Positions 51,618 through 60,369 of a stretch of 64,000 nucleotides of DNA are shown here, piece by piece (positions within the stretch are counted from its first letter, which is position 1; the number at the start of each line of letters is the position of its first letter). The translations under genes and the position numbers were made by a program. The DNA comes from Bacteroides sp. (lineage in GTDB: Bacteria > Bacillota > Clostridia > Oscillospirales > Acutalibacteraceae). The stretch lies in contig JAMPEQ010000009.1 of NCBI GenBank assembly GCA_023665085.1, positions 25,410-89,409 on the forward strand, read 5' to 3'. The notes under the pieces are model-generated. The model ran no database searches and was not told the DNA's origin. It saw only the letters and a program-made list of their open reading frames with translations.

Positions 51618-53126
51618 ATGACTGAGAAAAACAGATTAGGACAGCTCATTAAAAATAACATATTTGCAAAATATTTTATTTTGTTTGCAGCTATTTTTCT
51701 TGTTGTTTTAACGATTCTCGGTACAACGCTTACTATTCTTGTTAATGCGTATACTCAGAATGAAAACACTCGCCTTCTAAAAGAAAACACCCAGTATATT
51801 GCGGCAAATATTCAGTCAACGCTGATTGCACAGGATATGAATACGTCTTATTCAGTCGAAAAAGAAATGATATGCAATTCTCTTAACATTATTTCCAATT
51901 CTATTGTTGCCGATGTTTTCGTTTGTGATGTTGAGGGAAACATTATAATGTGCAAGGAAAGGGCAGATTCCATGCCATTTTTAGGACGGCTTACAGATTG
52001 TGAATATCATGACGGCTATGCTATCGGTGATTCTCTGCTAAGAGCAGTTTATGAGGGCGGTTATGTCGGAAAAGGAATTGTTAATAATCAAATTTCATAT
52101 ATTGTCGGATGTCCCATATACAGCAGTAATCAAATAATCGGTGTAGTATTTGCCACAACAAAGACCGATGCCGATCATCTTGCAGTTGCGGTGCTGAGAA
52201 TGTTTGTTTTCAGTGCGCTTGCATGCCTTGTTATAGGCTTTATCTGCATATGGCATCTCACCAAAAAATTTGTAAAGCCTCTTAAAGATATGAGTACTGC
52301 TGCAAAGAAATTCGCTATAGGAGATTTCTCTTATCGTGTAAAGATACGGGGTGATGATGAGCTTGCAGAGCTCGGCAAGGCTTTTAATGATATGGCAGAT
52401 TCTCTTGATAAGCTGGAATCTTCCAGACGAAGCTTTGTTTCAAATGTGTCTCATGAGCTCAGAACACCTATGACCTCTATAGGAGGATTTATCGACGGTA
52501 TTCTTGACGGAACGATACCGAGAGAAAAGAGCGACTACTATCTTAATATTGTAAGCGGTGAAATTCGACGTCTTTCTCGTCTGGTTGTTGCTATGCTTAA
52601 TATGAGCAAGATTGAGTCGGGAAGCTTTGAAATGAAACCCGGTAATTATGATATTTCGGATCAGATTATTCATATTCTTCTTACCTTTGAGCAGAAAATT
52701 GAAGAGAAGAATATTGAAATTCAGGGACTTGAAAACTTTAAGCCGACATATATTGTGGCTGATCCGGATATGATTTATCAGGTTATTTACAATATATTTG
52801 ATAATGCTGTTAAATTTACCAATAACGGTGGTTATATTAATATAAGAATGGTTGAGTCAGCTTCGGATATTGAAGTTCATATCAAGAACAGTGGTATTGG
52901 TATTAAGCAGGAAGAGCTTTCAAAAGTATTTGAAAGATTTTATAAAGCTGATAAGTCCAGAAGCCTTGATGCTAAAGGCGCAGGCTTGGGATTATATATA
53001 GTAAAGATGATGGTTGATATGCATTCAGGAAGTATTTGGGCAAAGAGTGAGGATGAAAATTCTGCTGAATTTATATTCAAATTGCCCAAGGCATATAAAC
53101 CTATCTATAAAAAGGAGACTAAGTAA
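51618..53126 (+). CDS. Sensor histidine kinase
   Basis: A 502-residue membrane kinase. Two helices (about 19-43 and 193-213) bracket an extracytoplasmic sensor domain of about 150 residues with a PAS/Cache-like composition. A HAMP domain (about 214-266) leads to the phosphoacceptor His279 in NVSHELRTPMTS. The ATPase domain has the N box YNIFDNAVKF near 395 and G boxes near 425-455 (GIGIKQEEL, GAGLGLYIV). It is co-transcribed with the response regulator and htrA. Confidence 0.95.
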   Translation: MTEKNRLGQLIKNNIFAKYFILFAAIFLVVLTILGTTLTILVNAYTQNENTRLLKENTQYIAANIQSTLIAQDMNTSYSVEKEMICNSLNIISNSIVADVFVCDVEGNIIMCKERADSMPFLGRLTDCEYHDGYAIGDSLLRAVYEGGYVGKGIVNNQISYIVGCPIYSSNQIIGVVFATTKTDADHLAVAVLRMFVFSALACLVIGFICIWHLTKKFVKPLKDMSTAAKKFAIGDFSYRVKIRGDDELAELGKAFNDMADSLDKLESSRRSFVSNVSHELRTPMTSIGGFIDGILDGTIPREKSDYYLNIVSGEIRRLSRLVVAMLNMSKIESGSFEMKPGNYDISDQIIHILLTFEQKIEEKNIEIQGLENFKPTYIVADPDMIYQVIYNIFDNAVKFTNNGGYINIRMVESASDIEVHIKNSGIGIKQEELSKVFERFYKADKSRSLDAKGAGLGLYIVKMMVDMHSGSIWAKSEDENSAEFIFKLPKAYKPIYKKETK

Positions 53127-53128
53127 TT

Positions 53129-54595
53129 ATGAATGATTTTCAGAATAACGGATTTGGAGGTACACCTGATAATAATCAGCAGGGCAGTGATGCAAATAAT
53201 AACGGACAGTATTATACACCTCCGCAAAATGAGTATAATTCAACATATCATTATTCTTATACAAAGCCGAAGGCAGAGCAGTCATATTCTGACGAGCACG
53301 AACAGCCCTTTTATAAAGAAAATTATGCTGACAGCTTCAGCTCTAACGAGAAAAAATCTGCAAAACAGACTAAGAAAAAGAACAGCACTGCAAAGATAAT
53401 TGCAATTATTTTGTCAGCGTGTCTTATTGTAGCTGTGGTCGGTCTTGTTCTGGCAATCAACGGTTATACAATTGATGATAAAATAGATAATAAGGATAAA
53501 CCGGGTACATCACAGGTTGAGGGTAGTGTAAGCACTAAAGACAGTCAGGAAGTGCCTACAGTTGATAAAAACGGCAATTTAACTGTTGCAGGTGTTGCAA
53601 AAGAGTGTATGAATTCCTGTGTTGGTATAACAGTATATTCCCAGCAAGTAAATGCATATAACTATTTTTATGGTTATGGCAGCGGCAATCAGAGCAGCAG
53701 CGAGCCTGCAAAATCAGGTGAAGGCTCAGGGGTTATAATGAGCGAAGCAAACGGCAAAACATATATTATGACCTGTGCACATGTTATTGCAGATGGTGAC
53801 AGCTTTACTGTTACACTTAATGACGGCACAGAGTGCAAGGCTCAAATGGTTGGTACAGATGCACAGACAGATATAGGTGTGCTTTCTATAGAAAAAACAG
53901 GACTTAAAATTGCTGAATTTGCTAATAGTGAAAATATCGTAGTAGGAGAGCAGGTTGTTGCAATCGGATGCCCGGGCGGACTCGAGTTTATGAATTCTCT
54001 TGCAAGCGGATATATTTCGGCTCTTGCAAGACCGATTTCTTCCAGTATCGGCTATGACAATGAATGCATTCAAACCGATACCGCTATTAATCCCGGCAAC
54101 AGCGGTGGTGCTCTCTTTAATATGCAAGGTCAGGTTGTAGGCATTAATTCATCAAAAATTGCTTCAACTGAATATGAGGGAATGGGATTTTCTGTTCCGT
54201 CAAACACTGCAGTGGCTACAGCAAACAGCTTAATTAAGGTTGGCTATGTTGAGGGCAGAGCAAAGCTTGGCATAAGCTATAGTCCTATTACTAATTTCAA
54301 CAATGCATCTCAGGTTGTGAATGCACTTGCAGAAAAAGGCTTTAAGGATTGTCAGGGCGCAATGGTAATCAGTGAGATTGATGAAAGTTCAGATCTTAGA
54401 AATAAGGACATCAAAAAGTATGATATGATTGTTGCAGTAAACGGCAAGACACTCACATCAGTAGATGTTATGACTTCTACTCTTTCTGATTCAAAGCCTG
54501 GTGATAAGATTAAACTTACTGTTGCAAGAATTGTTGACAACAGCAAAATCGAAACCTTTGAGATTGAATGCACATTGATTGAATCAAAAGGTTAA
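53129..54595 (+). CDS. htrA: Membrane-anchored HtrA/DegP-type serine protease
   Basis: A 488-residue protease. The cytoplasmic N-terminus (1-88) is long, disordered and rich in Asn, Gln and Tyr, then one helix (about 89-110). The trypsin-like domain has His218 (TCAHVIA), Asp248 (TDIGVL) and Ser325 (NPGNSGGAL). A C-terminal PDZ domain (about 385-485) has RNKDIKKYDMIVAVNGKTL. It degrades misfolded proteins on the outer face of the membrane. It starts 2 bp after the kinase stop, which suggests the two-component system senses envelope protein stress and raises HtrA. Confidence 0.95.
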   Translation: MNDFQNNGFGGTPDNNQQGSDANNNGQYYTPPQNEYNSTYHYSYTKPKAEQSYSDEHEQPFYKENYADSFSSNEKKSAKQTKKKNSTAKIIAIILSACLIVAVVGLVLAINGYTIDDKIDNKDKPGTSQVEGSVSTKDSQEVPTVDKNGNLTVAGVAKECMNSCVGITVYSQQVNAYNYFYGYGSGNQSSSEPAKSGEGSGVIMSEANGKTYIMTCAHVIADGDSFTVTLNDGTECKAQMVGTDAQTDIGVLSIEKTGLKIAEFANSENIVVGEQVVAIGCPGGLEFMNSLASGYISALARPISSSIGYDNECIQTDTAINPGNSGGALFNMQGQVVGINSSKIASTEYEGMGFSVPSNTAVATANSLIKVGYVEGRAKLGISYSPITNFNNASQVVNALAEKGFKDCQGAMVISEIDESSDLRNKDIKKYDMIVAVNGKTLTSVDVMTSTLSDSKPGDKIKLTVARIVDNSKIETFEIECTLIESKG

Positions 54596-54610
54596 TTTGC
54601 AGTATATAAT

Positions 54611-54646
54611 AAAAAATCAGAGGATTTATATCCTCTGATTTTTTAT
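54611..54646 (+). terminator. Terminator of the two-component/htrA operon
   Basis: AATCAGAGGAT pairs with ATCCTCTGATT around TTAT, with A and T runs on the two sides. Confidence 0.95.
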
Positions 54647-54647
54647 G

Positions 54648-54676
54648 TTTACTTATCCGATTAAATCTTATATAAT
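54648..54676 (+). promoter_or_regulatory. Promoter of the small membrane-protein gene
   Basis: TTTACT and TATAAT with a 17-bp spacer immediately after the htrA terminator. Confidence 0.6.
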
Positions 54677-54708
54677 GAATTTATAAATAAAATATAAGGG
54701 GAAAAATT

Positions 54709-55128
54709 ATGGAAACAATTAAAACTATCTTTTTTGGCAATATCCCGGCAAGCGTTGCAGTTATCGGATTGGTTGGATACTTCTTTGCAATGGCAGTTGT
54801 ATTCATCACAAATCCAATTAAAAATGCTGAAAGCTTTTCTGTAAAGCCTGTTGATAATGCAGGTAAAACAGAAATCAGAGTTTATTACGGCGGAATTTCT
54901 TTTGCTCTTGGTGCATTTTTGCTTTATTTAACCTTTGCACTTAATACTCCTGTTTATTCACTTATCGGAGGTTTGTTTTTTTCAACAACTGTGTTTATAA
55001 CAAGAAGTATATTCCTTTGCGTTGATAAGGGCTGGAAATGTCCTTATACAAAGCTTGCAATTCCTGCTGAGGGATTTTTTGTTATTGCACTTTGGATATG
55101 CTTTATTCTTTCAAAAGTATTGTATTAA
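54709..55128 (+). CDS. Four-helix membrane protein of unknown function
   Basis: A 139-residue protein with four predicted helices (about 14-33, 62-80, 84-105, 117-137). A polar loop (about 35-58) contains NPIKNAESFSVKPVDNAGKTEIRVYYGG. The plan resembles small DUF4345-like membrane proteins, but I cannot assign it firmly. AGGGG precedes the start. It is monocistronic. Confidence 0.7.
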   Translation: METIKTIFFGNIPASVAVIGLVGYFFAMAVVFITNPIKNAESFSVKPVDNAGKTEIRVYYGGISFALGAFLLYLTFALNTPVYSLIGGLFFSTTVFITRSIFLCVDKGWKCPYTKLAIPAEGFFVIALWICFILSKVLY

Positions 55129-55149
55129 ACAGAATAAAATAAGTGCTGC

Positions 55150-55199
55150 TTAGCCAAACAAGAGTCAAACTTTATTTTGTTTGACTCTTGTTTGGCTAA
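55150..55199. repeat. 21-bp perfect inverted repeat
   Basis: Arms 55150-55170 and 55179-55199 are perfectly complementary (TTAGCCAAACAAG... with ...CTTGTTTGGCTAA) around an 8-nt loop. It follows the small membrane-protein gene but has only a weak T run. It may serve as a terminator, or be a repeat remnant. The rest of the gap to 55322 is AT-rich without a gene. Confidence 0.75.
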
Positions 55200-55322
55200 A
55201 TTTATGTCTGAAAATCTAATACTTTATTACAATAACTCCGCTGAATTTTATATGACGAAAATGTAAGATATTTGTCACAAAACGGTAAGATTTCTCTATT
55301 ATAATTATAAGTAATAATATAT

Positions 55323-55535
55323 TTACGGCTCAAGTCCAAGTATATAATCTGCTGACACATTATAGTATTGACAAAGCTTTATGAGATGCCTTATAGGTAA
55401 TTCATTTGCTCCTCTTTCGTAGCGGGCATACATTGTCTGAGATGTGCCGAGATAATCGGCAATATCTTGTTGTGATTTATCATTATCCTCTCTTAAATCC
55501 CTGATAATTTTAACATAATTCATATTGAGTTCCAT
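55323..55535 (-). CDS. XRE-family transcriptional regulator
   Basis: A 70-residue stand-alone Cro/C1-type helix-turn-helix protein. KSQQDIADYLGTSQTMYARYE (about 19-39) is the DNA-binding unit, followed by NELPIRHLIKLCQYYNVSADYILG. There is no effector domain. AGGAG lies upstream. It is divergent from the Dlt-like cassette, and two related palindromes in the shared intergenic region are its likely operators. Confidence 0.88.
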   Translation of the reverse strand: MELNMNYVKIIRDLREDNDKSQQDIADYLGTSQTMYARYERGANELPIRHLIKLCQYYNVSADYILGLEP

Positions 55536-55565
55536 TATAATATCACTCCTTAGGGATATTATATG

Positions 55566-55610
55566 TAGTAAATAAATTTACTATTGACTTTAGTAAACAT
55601 ATTTACTAAA
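55566..55610. promoter_or_regulatory. Two related operator palindromes
   Basis: TAGTAAAT-AA-ATTTACTA (55566-55583) and TTTAGTAAA-N4-TTTACTAAA (55589-55610) share the half-site TAGTAAA. The second covers the spacer of the plus promoter at 55584-55612, and the first lies at the minus-strand promoter region of the XRE gene. Confidence 0.65.
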
Positions 55611-55612
55611 AT
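55584..55612 (+). promoter_or_regulatory. Distal plus-strand promoter of the Dlt-like cassette
   Basis: TTGACT and TAAAAT with a 17-bp spacer that is almost wholly occupied by a palindrome, so a repressor there would block it. Confidence 0.6.
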
Positions 55613-55662
55613 ATATTTGAAGAAAAGATAATATAAAATATTTATAAATTGAAAAAAATTCA

Positions 55663-55691
55663 TTGACAAATCAATTCAATAATGATATAAA
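55663..55691 (+). promoter_or_regulatory. Proximal promoter of the Dlt-like cassette
   Basis: TTGACA and TATAAA with a 17-bp spacer. The predicted start gives a leader of about 190 nt before dltA. Confidence 0.7.
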
Positions 55692-55694
55692 AGA

Positions 55695-55719
55695 ACTGTG
55701 CTAACAATGATAGCACAGT
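55695..55719 (+). promoter_or_regulatory. 5'-terminal hairpin of the dlt leader
   Basis: ACTGTGCTA pairs perfectly with TAGCACAGT around 7 nt, at the predicted transcription start of the proximal promoter. It may stabilise the transcript or act as an operator. The remaining leader to 55889 shows no gene. Confidence 0.5.
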
Positions 55720-55889
55720 TATAGAATTTATATGAATTATTCATGCAGCACTTTTGATATTTTTTTATACTTAAATTATATAAAAAGCATTGAAAAATAT
55801 GAACCGAGAAAGTTAAGATTTAATAAAGATTTATTTAAGAAATACATATTTCTATTGAAAATAAAACGGAAAGCAGTAATATTAAGATT

Positions 55890-57398
55890 ATGAAAAACAT
55901 ATTGGAATTTTTTGAAAAAACAACTGAAAAATACCCTGACAAAACAGCATTTACGGACAGGGGCAGAGAAGAAAGCTTTACCGGTGCAATGAAAAATGCA
56001 AAGGCGATTGCTACAGGCTTATTAAAGGAGGGTACTAAAAAACCTGTTGCCATACTGATTGACAAAACAGTAAATTGTATAGATGCTATGCTGGGTGCAT
56101 TATATGCAGGTGATTTTTATGTGGTTATTGATGTTCATTCACCACTTGACAGAATAGAAAACATTATAAACACACTTGAAAACCCTATTATAATTACAGA
56201 CAACGCTTCCATTGAGCTTGCAGACTCCCTTGGTAAGAGTTTTTATGTATACGATACAATCAAAGATACAGATATTGATGAGGACAAGCTTGCAGATATC
56301 CGCAGAAAGATGATTGACAGAGACACAGCATATATTCTGTTTACCAGCGGCTCAACAGGAACACCAAAAGGAACTATTATCAGCCACAGAGCTTTAATCA
56401 GCTATGTTAACTGGGTTACAAATGAATTTCAGTTTGATAATAACACGTCATTCGGATCGCAAACGCCTTTGTATTTCAGCATGTCGGTTACAGATTTTTA
56501 TTCAACAATTAAATGCGGATGCACTTACAATATTATACCAAAAGAATATTTTTCATTTCCGCTTAAGCTTATTGAGTTTTTGAATGAAAAGAAAATTAAC
56601 ACAATATACTGGGTTCCGACGGCAATATCAATTCTGTCAAACTGGAAGGCATTTGATGTAATGCTTCCTGAATATTTGAAAACTGTATTGTTCGCAGGCG
56701 AGGTTATGCCTACAAAACAGCTTAACTATTGGATTGACAAGCTTGACAGCGATGTAACATTTGCAAATCTTTTTGGCCCTACCGAAACCACTGACATCTG
56801 CACATTTTATGTTGTCAACAGAGCCTTTGCCGACGATGACAGTCTGCCGATAGGAAAAGCATGTGATAACTGCCAGGTATTTATTGTAAAAGACAACGGT
56901 GAAGAGGCAGAAAATGGTGAAGAAGGTGAACTTTATGTTCGCTCTACCTTTATGGCAGATGGTTATTTTGCCAATCCCGAAAAGACCGCACAGGCATTTG
57001 TACAAAATCCTCTTAACGATAAATATCCGGATTTTGTATATAAGACAGGAGACATTGTTAAATACAATGAGCTGGGCGAACTGATTTATATTTCACGAAA
57101 AGATTTCCAGATTAAGCGAATGGGTTATCGTATTGAGCTTGGTGAAATTGAGGCAGGTGCAAACAGTGTTGAAAAGGTAAAGGCATGCGCCTGCATTTAT
57201 GATAAGAATAATGACTGCCTTGCTCTTATTTATGAAGGCAGAGGAAGGGATGCAGAACTGATTCGTGAGGCAGTAAAATCAAAAGTTCCTGCATATATGA
57301 TGCCAGACAAATTTCTGCGCATAAAAGAAATGCCTAAAAATGCCAACGGAAAAATTGACCGAAAAGCACTCTTAGGTATTTACAAAGATTTGGATTAA
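55890..57398 (+). CDS. dltA: D-alanine--carrier protein ligase (DltA-like)
   Basis: A 502-residue acyl-adenylating enzyme that activates an amino acid, normally D-alanine, and loads it on a carrier protein. Core motifs are TAYILFTSGSTGTPKGTIISH near 152 (A3), NLFGPTETTDICTFY near 294 (A5), YKTGDIVKYNELGELIYISRKDFQIKRMGYRIELGEIE (A7-A8) and NANGKIDRKAL at the C-terminus (A10). Its size and A10 region fit DltA. The carrier-protein gene follows by 46 bp. The ribosome-binding site is weak. The substrate amino acid is inferred from family resemblance. Confidence 0.88.
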   Translation: MKNILEFFEKTTEKYPDKTAFTDRGREESFTGAMKNAKAIATGLLKEGTKKPVAILIDKTVNCIDAMLGALYAGDFYVVIDVHSPLDRIENIINTLENPIIITDNASIELADSLGKSFYVYDTIKDTDIDEDKLADIRRKMIDRDTAYILFTSGSTGTPKGTIISHRALISYVNWVTNEFQFDNNTSFGSQTPLYFSMSVTDFYSTIKCGCTYNIIPKEYFSFPLKLIEFLNEKKINTIYWVPTAISILSNWKAFDVMLPEYLKTVLFAGEVMPTKQLNYWIDKLDSDVTFANLFGPTETTDICTFYVVNRAFADDDSLPIGKACDNCQVFIVKDNGEEAENGEEGELYVRSTFMADGYFANPEKTAQAFVQNPLNDKYPDFVYKTGDIVKYNELGELIYISRKDFQIKRMGYRIELGEIEAGANSVEKVKACACIYDKNNDCLALIYEGRGRDAELIREAVKSKVPAYMMPDKFLRIKEMPKNANGKIDRKALLGIYKDLD

Positions 57399-57444
57399 TG
57401 TATAATAGCAATAAAATATTTATAATGAATAAGGAGAATAAATT

Positions 57445-57675
57445 ATGGAAGAATTATTAGAGATTTTAGAAGGAATAAAACCCGGTGTTGATTTTGAAAA
57501 TGAAGAAGGACTTGTTGACAAGGGAATACTTGATTCAATGGCTATAATCAGACTTGTGAGCGAAATTGATGATGAATTTGATGTTGAAATCAAGGTAACT
57601 GACTTAGTGCCTGAGAACTTTAACACTGCAAAAGCAATCATGAGCCTTATAGAAAGATTAGAGGACGAAGACTGA
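57445..57675 (+). CDS. dltC: D-alanyl carrier protein (DltC-like)
   Basis: A 76-residue acyl-carrier-type protein. The phosphopantetheine attachment serine is Ser31 in GILDSMAIIRLV, in the LDSM context typical of DltC. AAGGAG precedes the start. It lies between dltA and the MBOAT gene; in the usual dlt order the MBOAT gene comes first (dltA-B-C-D). Confidence 0.9.
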   Translation: MEELLEILEGIKPGVDFENEEGLVDKGILDSMAIIRLVSEIDDEFDVEIKVTDLVPENFNTAKAIMSLIERLEDED

Positions 57676-57680
57676 TTTTT

Positions 57681-59273
57681 ATGGCATATACTTCATTTGT
57701 ATTCGTTATATTTTTAGCTATATCGGCTGTTATATATTATATTGTGCCGAAAAAAGCACAATGGGCCGTTCTTTTGACTGCTTCACTTGTATTCTACATA
57801 ATTTCAAGCCAGTTGTTGACTCTAATCATGATTGCATCAAGTCTTACAATATACGCAGGTGCAAGATTAATACAAAAGCAGAGTGATGAATTCAAGCTAA
57901 AAAAGAAAGAACTTGAAAAGGCAGAAAGAAAACTGCTTAAAGAAAAAGTTAAGAAAAAGCAGAAAGGAATTCTGACAGGAATTGTTATACTCAATATAGC
58001 AATATTGGCAGGACTGAAATACTGCAATTTCTTTGGAGAAATAGTAAATTCCATTGGTGGTATTTTGGGTGACAGCAGTCTTGTGCCTGCATTTAAGCTG
58101 ATTCTTCCGCTGGGTATTTCATACTACACGCTAATGGCGGTCAGCTATATTGTTGATGTTTACAGAGGAAAAATTACGGCAGAAAAAAATCCGTGCAGGC
58201 TTTTGCTGTTTGTGTGCTACTTTCCTCATATAATGGAAGGTCCTTTTGACAGATATGATCAGCTTGACAAGCAGTTTAGAGAGCCTCATTATCTTGACTA
58301 TGATGTAATCAAAAACGGCGCACTGCTGATGATGTGGGGTTTATTCAAAAAGCTGGTTATTGCTGACAGAGCAGGACTCATTGCTGCGGGCATTTTTGAA
58401 AGTTCAGAAAAGTTAAGCGGTACATCAATTTTTATTGCAATGCTTGTTTATACATTACAGCTCTACGCTGACTTCTCAGGCTGCATAGAAATTGTATCAG
58501 GAGCGTCACAGATTTTCGGTATAAAAATCGCTGATAATTTCAGACAGCCGTTTTTCTCACGTTCAATCAATGAATTTTGGCGCAGGTGGCATATTACTCT
58601 AGGCCTATGGCTTAAAGAATATGTATTCTACCCTGTAAGCCTTTCAAACAGCTTTAAAAAGGTAAACGGATTTGTTACAAAGCATGTTAAAAGCGAGCAT
58701 TTAGTAAAAATGCTTCCCGCTGCGTATGCATTATTCTTCGTTTGGTTCTGCAATGGAATCTGGCATGGCGCAAGCGGAAAATACATTTTCTATGGTCTTT
58801 ATTATTATGTACTTATGATGCTTGGAGAATTTACTAAACCGCTTACAGACAAGCTCATCAATAAACTAAAAATTAATGTTGATTCAAAGCCATATCATTT
58901 CTGGCAGACAGCGCGTACATTTATTATCGTCAATATCGGCATGCTTATTTTCAGAAGTGCAACCATTGCAGAAAGTACATCATTATTCTTTAAAATGTTC
59001 ACATCAATTAATTTTGTTGAGCTGTTTAATCCTGCAATTATAAAAATTGATCATATTTCAGCAAGGGATTATCTGCTTCTTGTATTATGTGTGGCATTAC
59101 TCTATGTGGTGGGACTTCTTAAAGAAAAAGGAATTAATATCATAGAATCACTTGACCAAAAACCTATTATATTAAGATGGGTTATATATCTTATACTTAT
59201 TTTTTCAACAATTATTTTAGGAATGTACGGCGGCGATTACGGAAATGCCGCAATGATTTACGGCGAATTTTAG
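57681..59273 (+). CDS. dltB: MBOAT acyltransferase (DltB/AlgI-like)
   Basis: A 530-residue multi-pass membrane O-acyltransferase. The MBOAT motifs are INEFWRRWHITLGLWLKEYVF with His304 and GIWHGAS with catalytic His362. It is longer than usual DltB (near 400), with an extra basic coiled segment (about 65-96, rich in KKKELEKAERKLL) after the first helices and an extended C-terminus. The FWRRWHITL wording is closer to AlgI/PatA-type enzymes than to DltB. With DltA and DltC it should move an activated aminoacyl group across the membrane. The acceptor could be teichoic acid or another surface polymer. Confidence 0.85.
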   Translation: MAYTSFVFVIFLAISAVIYYIVPKKAQWAVLLTASLVFYIISSQLLTLIMIASSLTIYAGARLIQKQSDEFKLKKKELEKAERKLLKEKVKKKQKGILTGIVILNIAILAGLKYCNFFGEIVNSIGGILGDSSLVPAFKLILPLGISYYTLMAVSYIVDVYRGKITAEKNPCRLLLFVCYFPHIMEGPFDRYDQLDKQFREPHYLDYDVIKNGALLMMWGLFKKLVIADRAGLIAAGIFESSEKLSGTSIFIAMLVYTLQLYADFSGCIEIVSGASQIFGIKIADNFRQPFFSRSINEFWRRWHITLGLWLKEYVFYPVSLSNSFKKVNGFVTKHVKSEHLVKMLPAAYALFFVWFCNGIWHGASGKYIFYGLYYYVLMMLGEFTKPLTDKLINKLKINVDSKPYHFWQTARTFIIVNIGMLIFRSATIAESTSLFFKMFTSINFVELFNPAIIKIDHISARDYLLLVLCVALLYVVGLLKEKGINIIESLDQKPIILRWVIYLILIFSTIILGMYGGDYGNAAMIYGEF

Positions 59274-59284
59274 GACTTGATATT

Positions 59285-60367
59285 ATGAAATATAAAAAGA
59301 AAAATTTAATAGGCTTATTTAGACTGGCAGTATTTTCACTGATATTTATGTTCCTTTTCGCAGGACTTTCTAATGTATTTGTCCCAAAGGGAAAAAATGA
59401 TGCTACAGGAATGTCTGCAAATATAACTGAAGCATATAAAGCTGAAGATAAAAACACTCTTGATGTTGCATTTATCGGAAATTCAGATGTTTACAGAGCT
59501 GTTAATCCTGTTATTATATGGGAAGATTTAAGTATTACAAGCTGTGATATCGGTATGCCTAGAATGAGCAGCTACGAAGCATACAGAAAGCTTAATAATC
59601 TGTTTGACGTTCAAAAACCTAAGCTTGTTGTTTATGAGGTTGACTGCATGTTTTCCACAGTAAATCACTTTGATGACAAGGGTGATGTAGATAACAACCG
59701 TCATGACAATCTTGACGAGGCTATAACCAAAGGAATTAATAATCTTAAAGATAACTTCAAAAACCTTGATGATGCTATTCTTTCAGGTATCAGCTACAAC
59801 TTCCCTCTTACCAAGTATAAATACCGCTGGAAGAGTATAAAAGCAAAGGATTTTATCAACCAAAAGGGTAAATATCATTTCTTTGCAAAAGGTTTTATTT
59901 ATGATAAAACTGCAAAGCCCTTCCTTTATGGAGATACTTATCTTGGAGAAAATGACGGAAACAAAGAAAGCTTTGACAGAAATGCAGACAAATATCTTGA
60001 AAAAACACTGCAGCTTTGCAAAAAGAATAACTGTCAGCTTTTACTTATAAGTGTTCCGTCAGGTTCGAGCTGGAACTGGCAGAAGCACAATGCCATTGTT
60101 GATTTTGCCGAAAAAAACAACATACAGTTCATAGATTACAACACCAATATAGAGCTGCTTGATAATTTTGACTGGAATACTGATACAAAGGATCAGGGAA
60201 ATCATCTTAATGCCTCAGGTGCTGCCAAGGTTACAAAGGCTATAGAAAAAGTGCTTATAAACGATTATCACTTAACTTCTTCTGAACTGACTGACGAACA
60301 GACAGCTAAGTGGAAGGACGACGTTAAGAAATATTACAAGGAAATTGTAAAGAAAAAGAAGAAATAA
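59285..60367 (+). CDS. dltD: DltD-like SGNH-fold membrane-anchored protein
   Basis: A 360-residue protein with one N-terminal helix (about 9-29) and an extracytoplasmic SGNH-hydrolase-like domain. The nucleophile serine is Ser67 in FIGNSDVYRA, and the catalytic Asp/His pair lies in DQGNHLNASGA near 308-318. A conserved YEVDCMFS segment is near 118. ATG 59285 is chosen as the start after the MBOAT gene; the longer frame would overlap that gene. It probably completes transfer of the aminoacyl group to the cell surface polymer, as DltD does. Confidence 0.83.
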   Translation: MKYKKKNLIGLFRLAVFSLIFMFLFAGLSNVFVPKGKNDATGMSANITEAYKAEDKNTLDVAFIGNSDVYRAVNPVIIWEDLSITSCDIGMPRMSSYEAYRKLNNLFDVQKPKLVVYEVDCMFSTVNHFDDKGDVDNNRHDNLDEAITKGINNLKDNFKNLDDAILSGISYNFPLTKYKYRWKSIKAKDFINQKGKYHFFAKGFIYDKTAKPFLYGDTYLGENDGNKESFDRNADKYLEKTLQLCKKNNCQLLLISVPSGSSWNWQKHNAIVDFAEKNNIQFIDYNTNIELLDNFDWNTDTKDQGNHLNASGAAKVTKAIEKVLINDYHLTSSELTDEQTAKWKDDVKKYYKEIVKKKKK

Positions 60368-60369
60368 CT

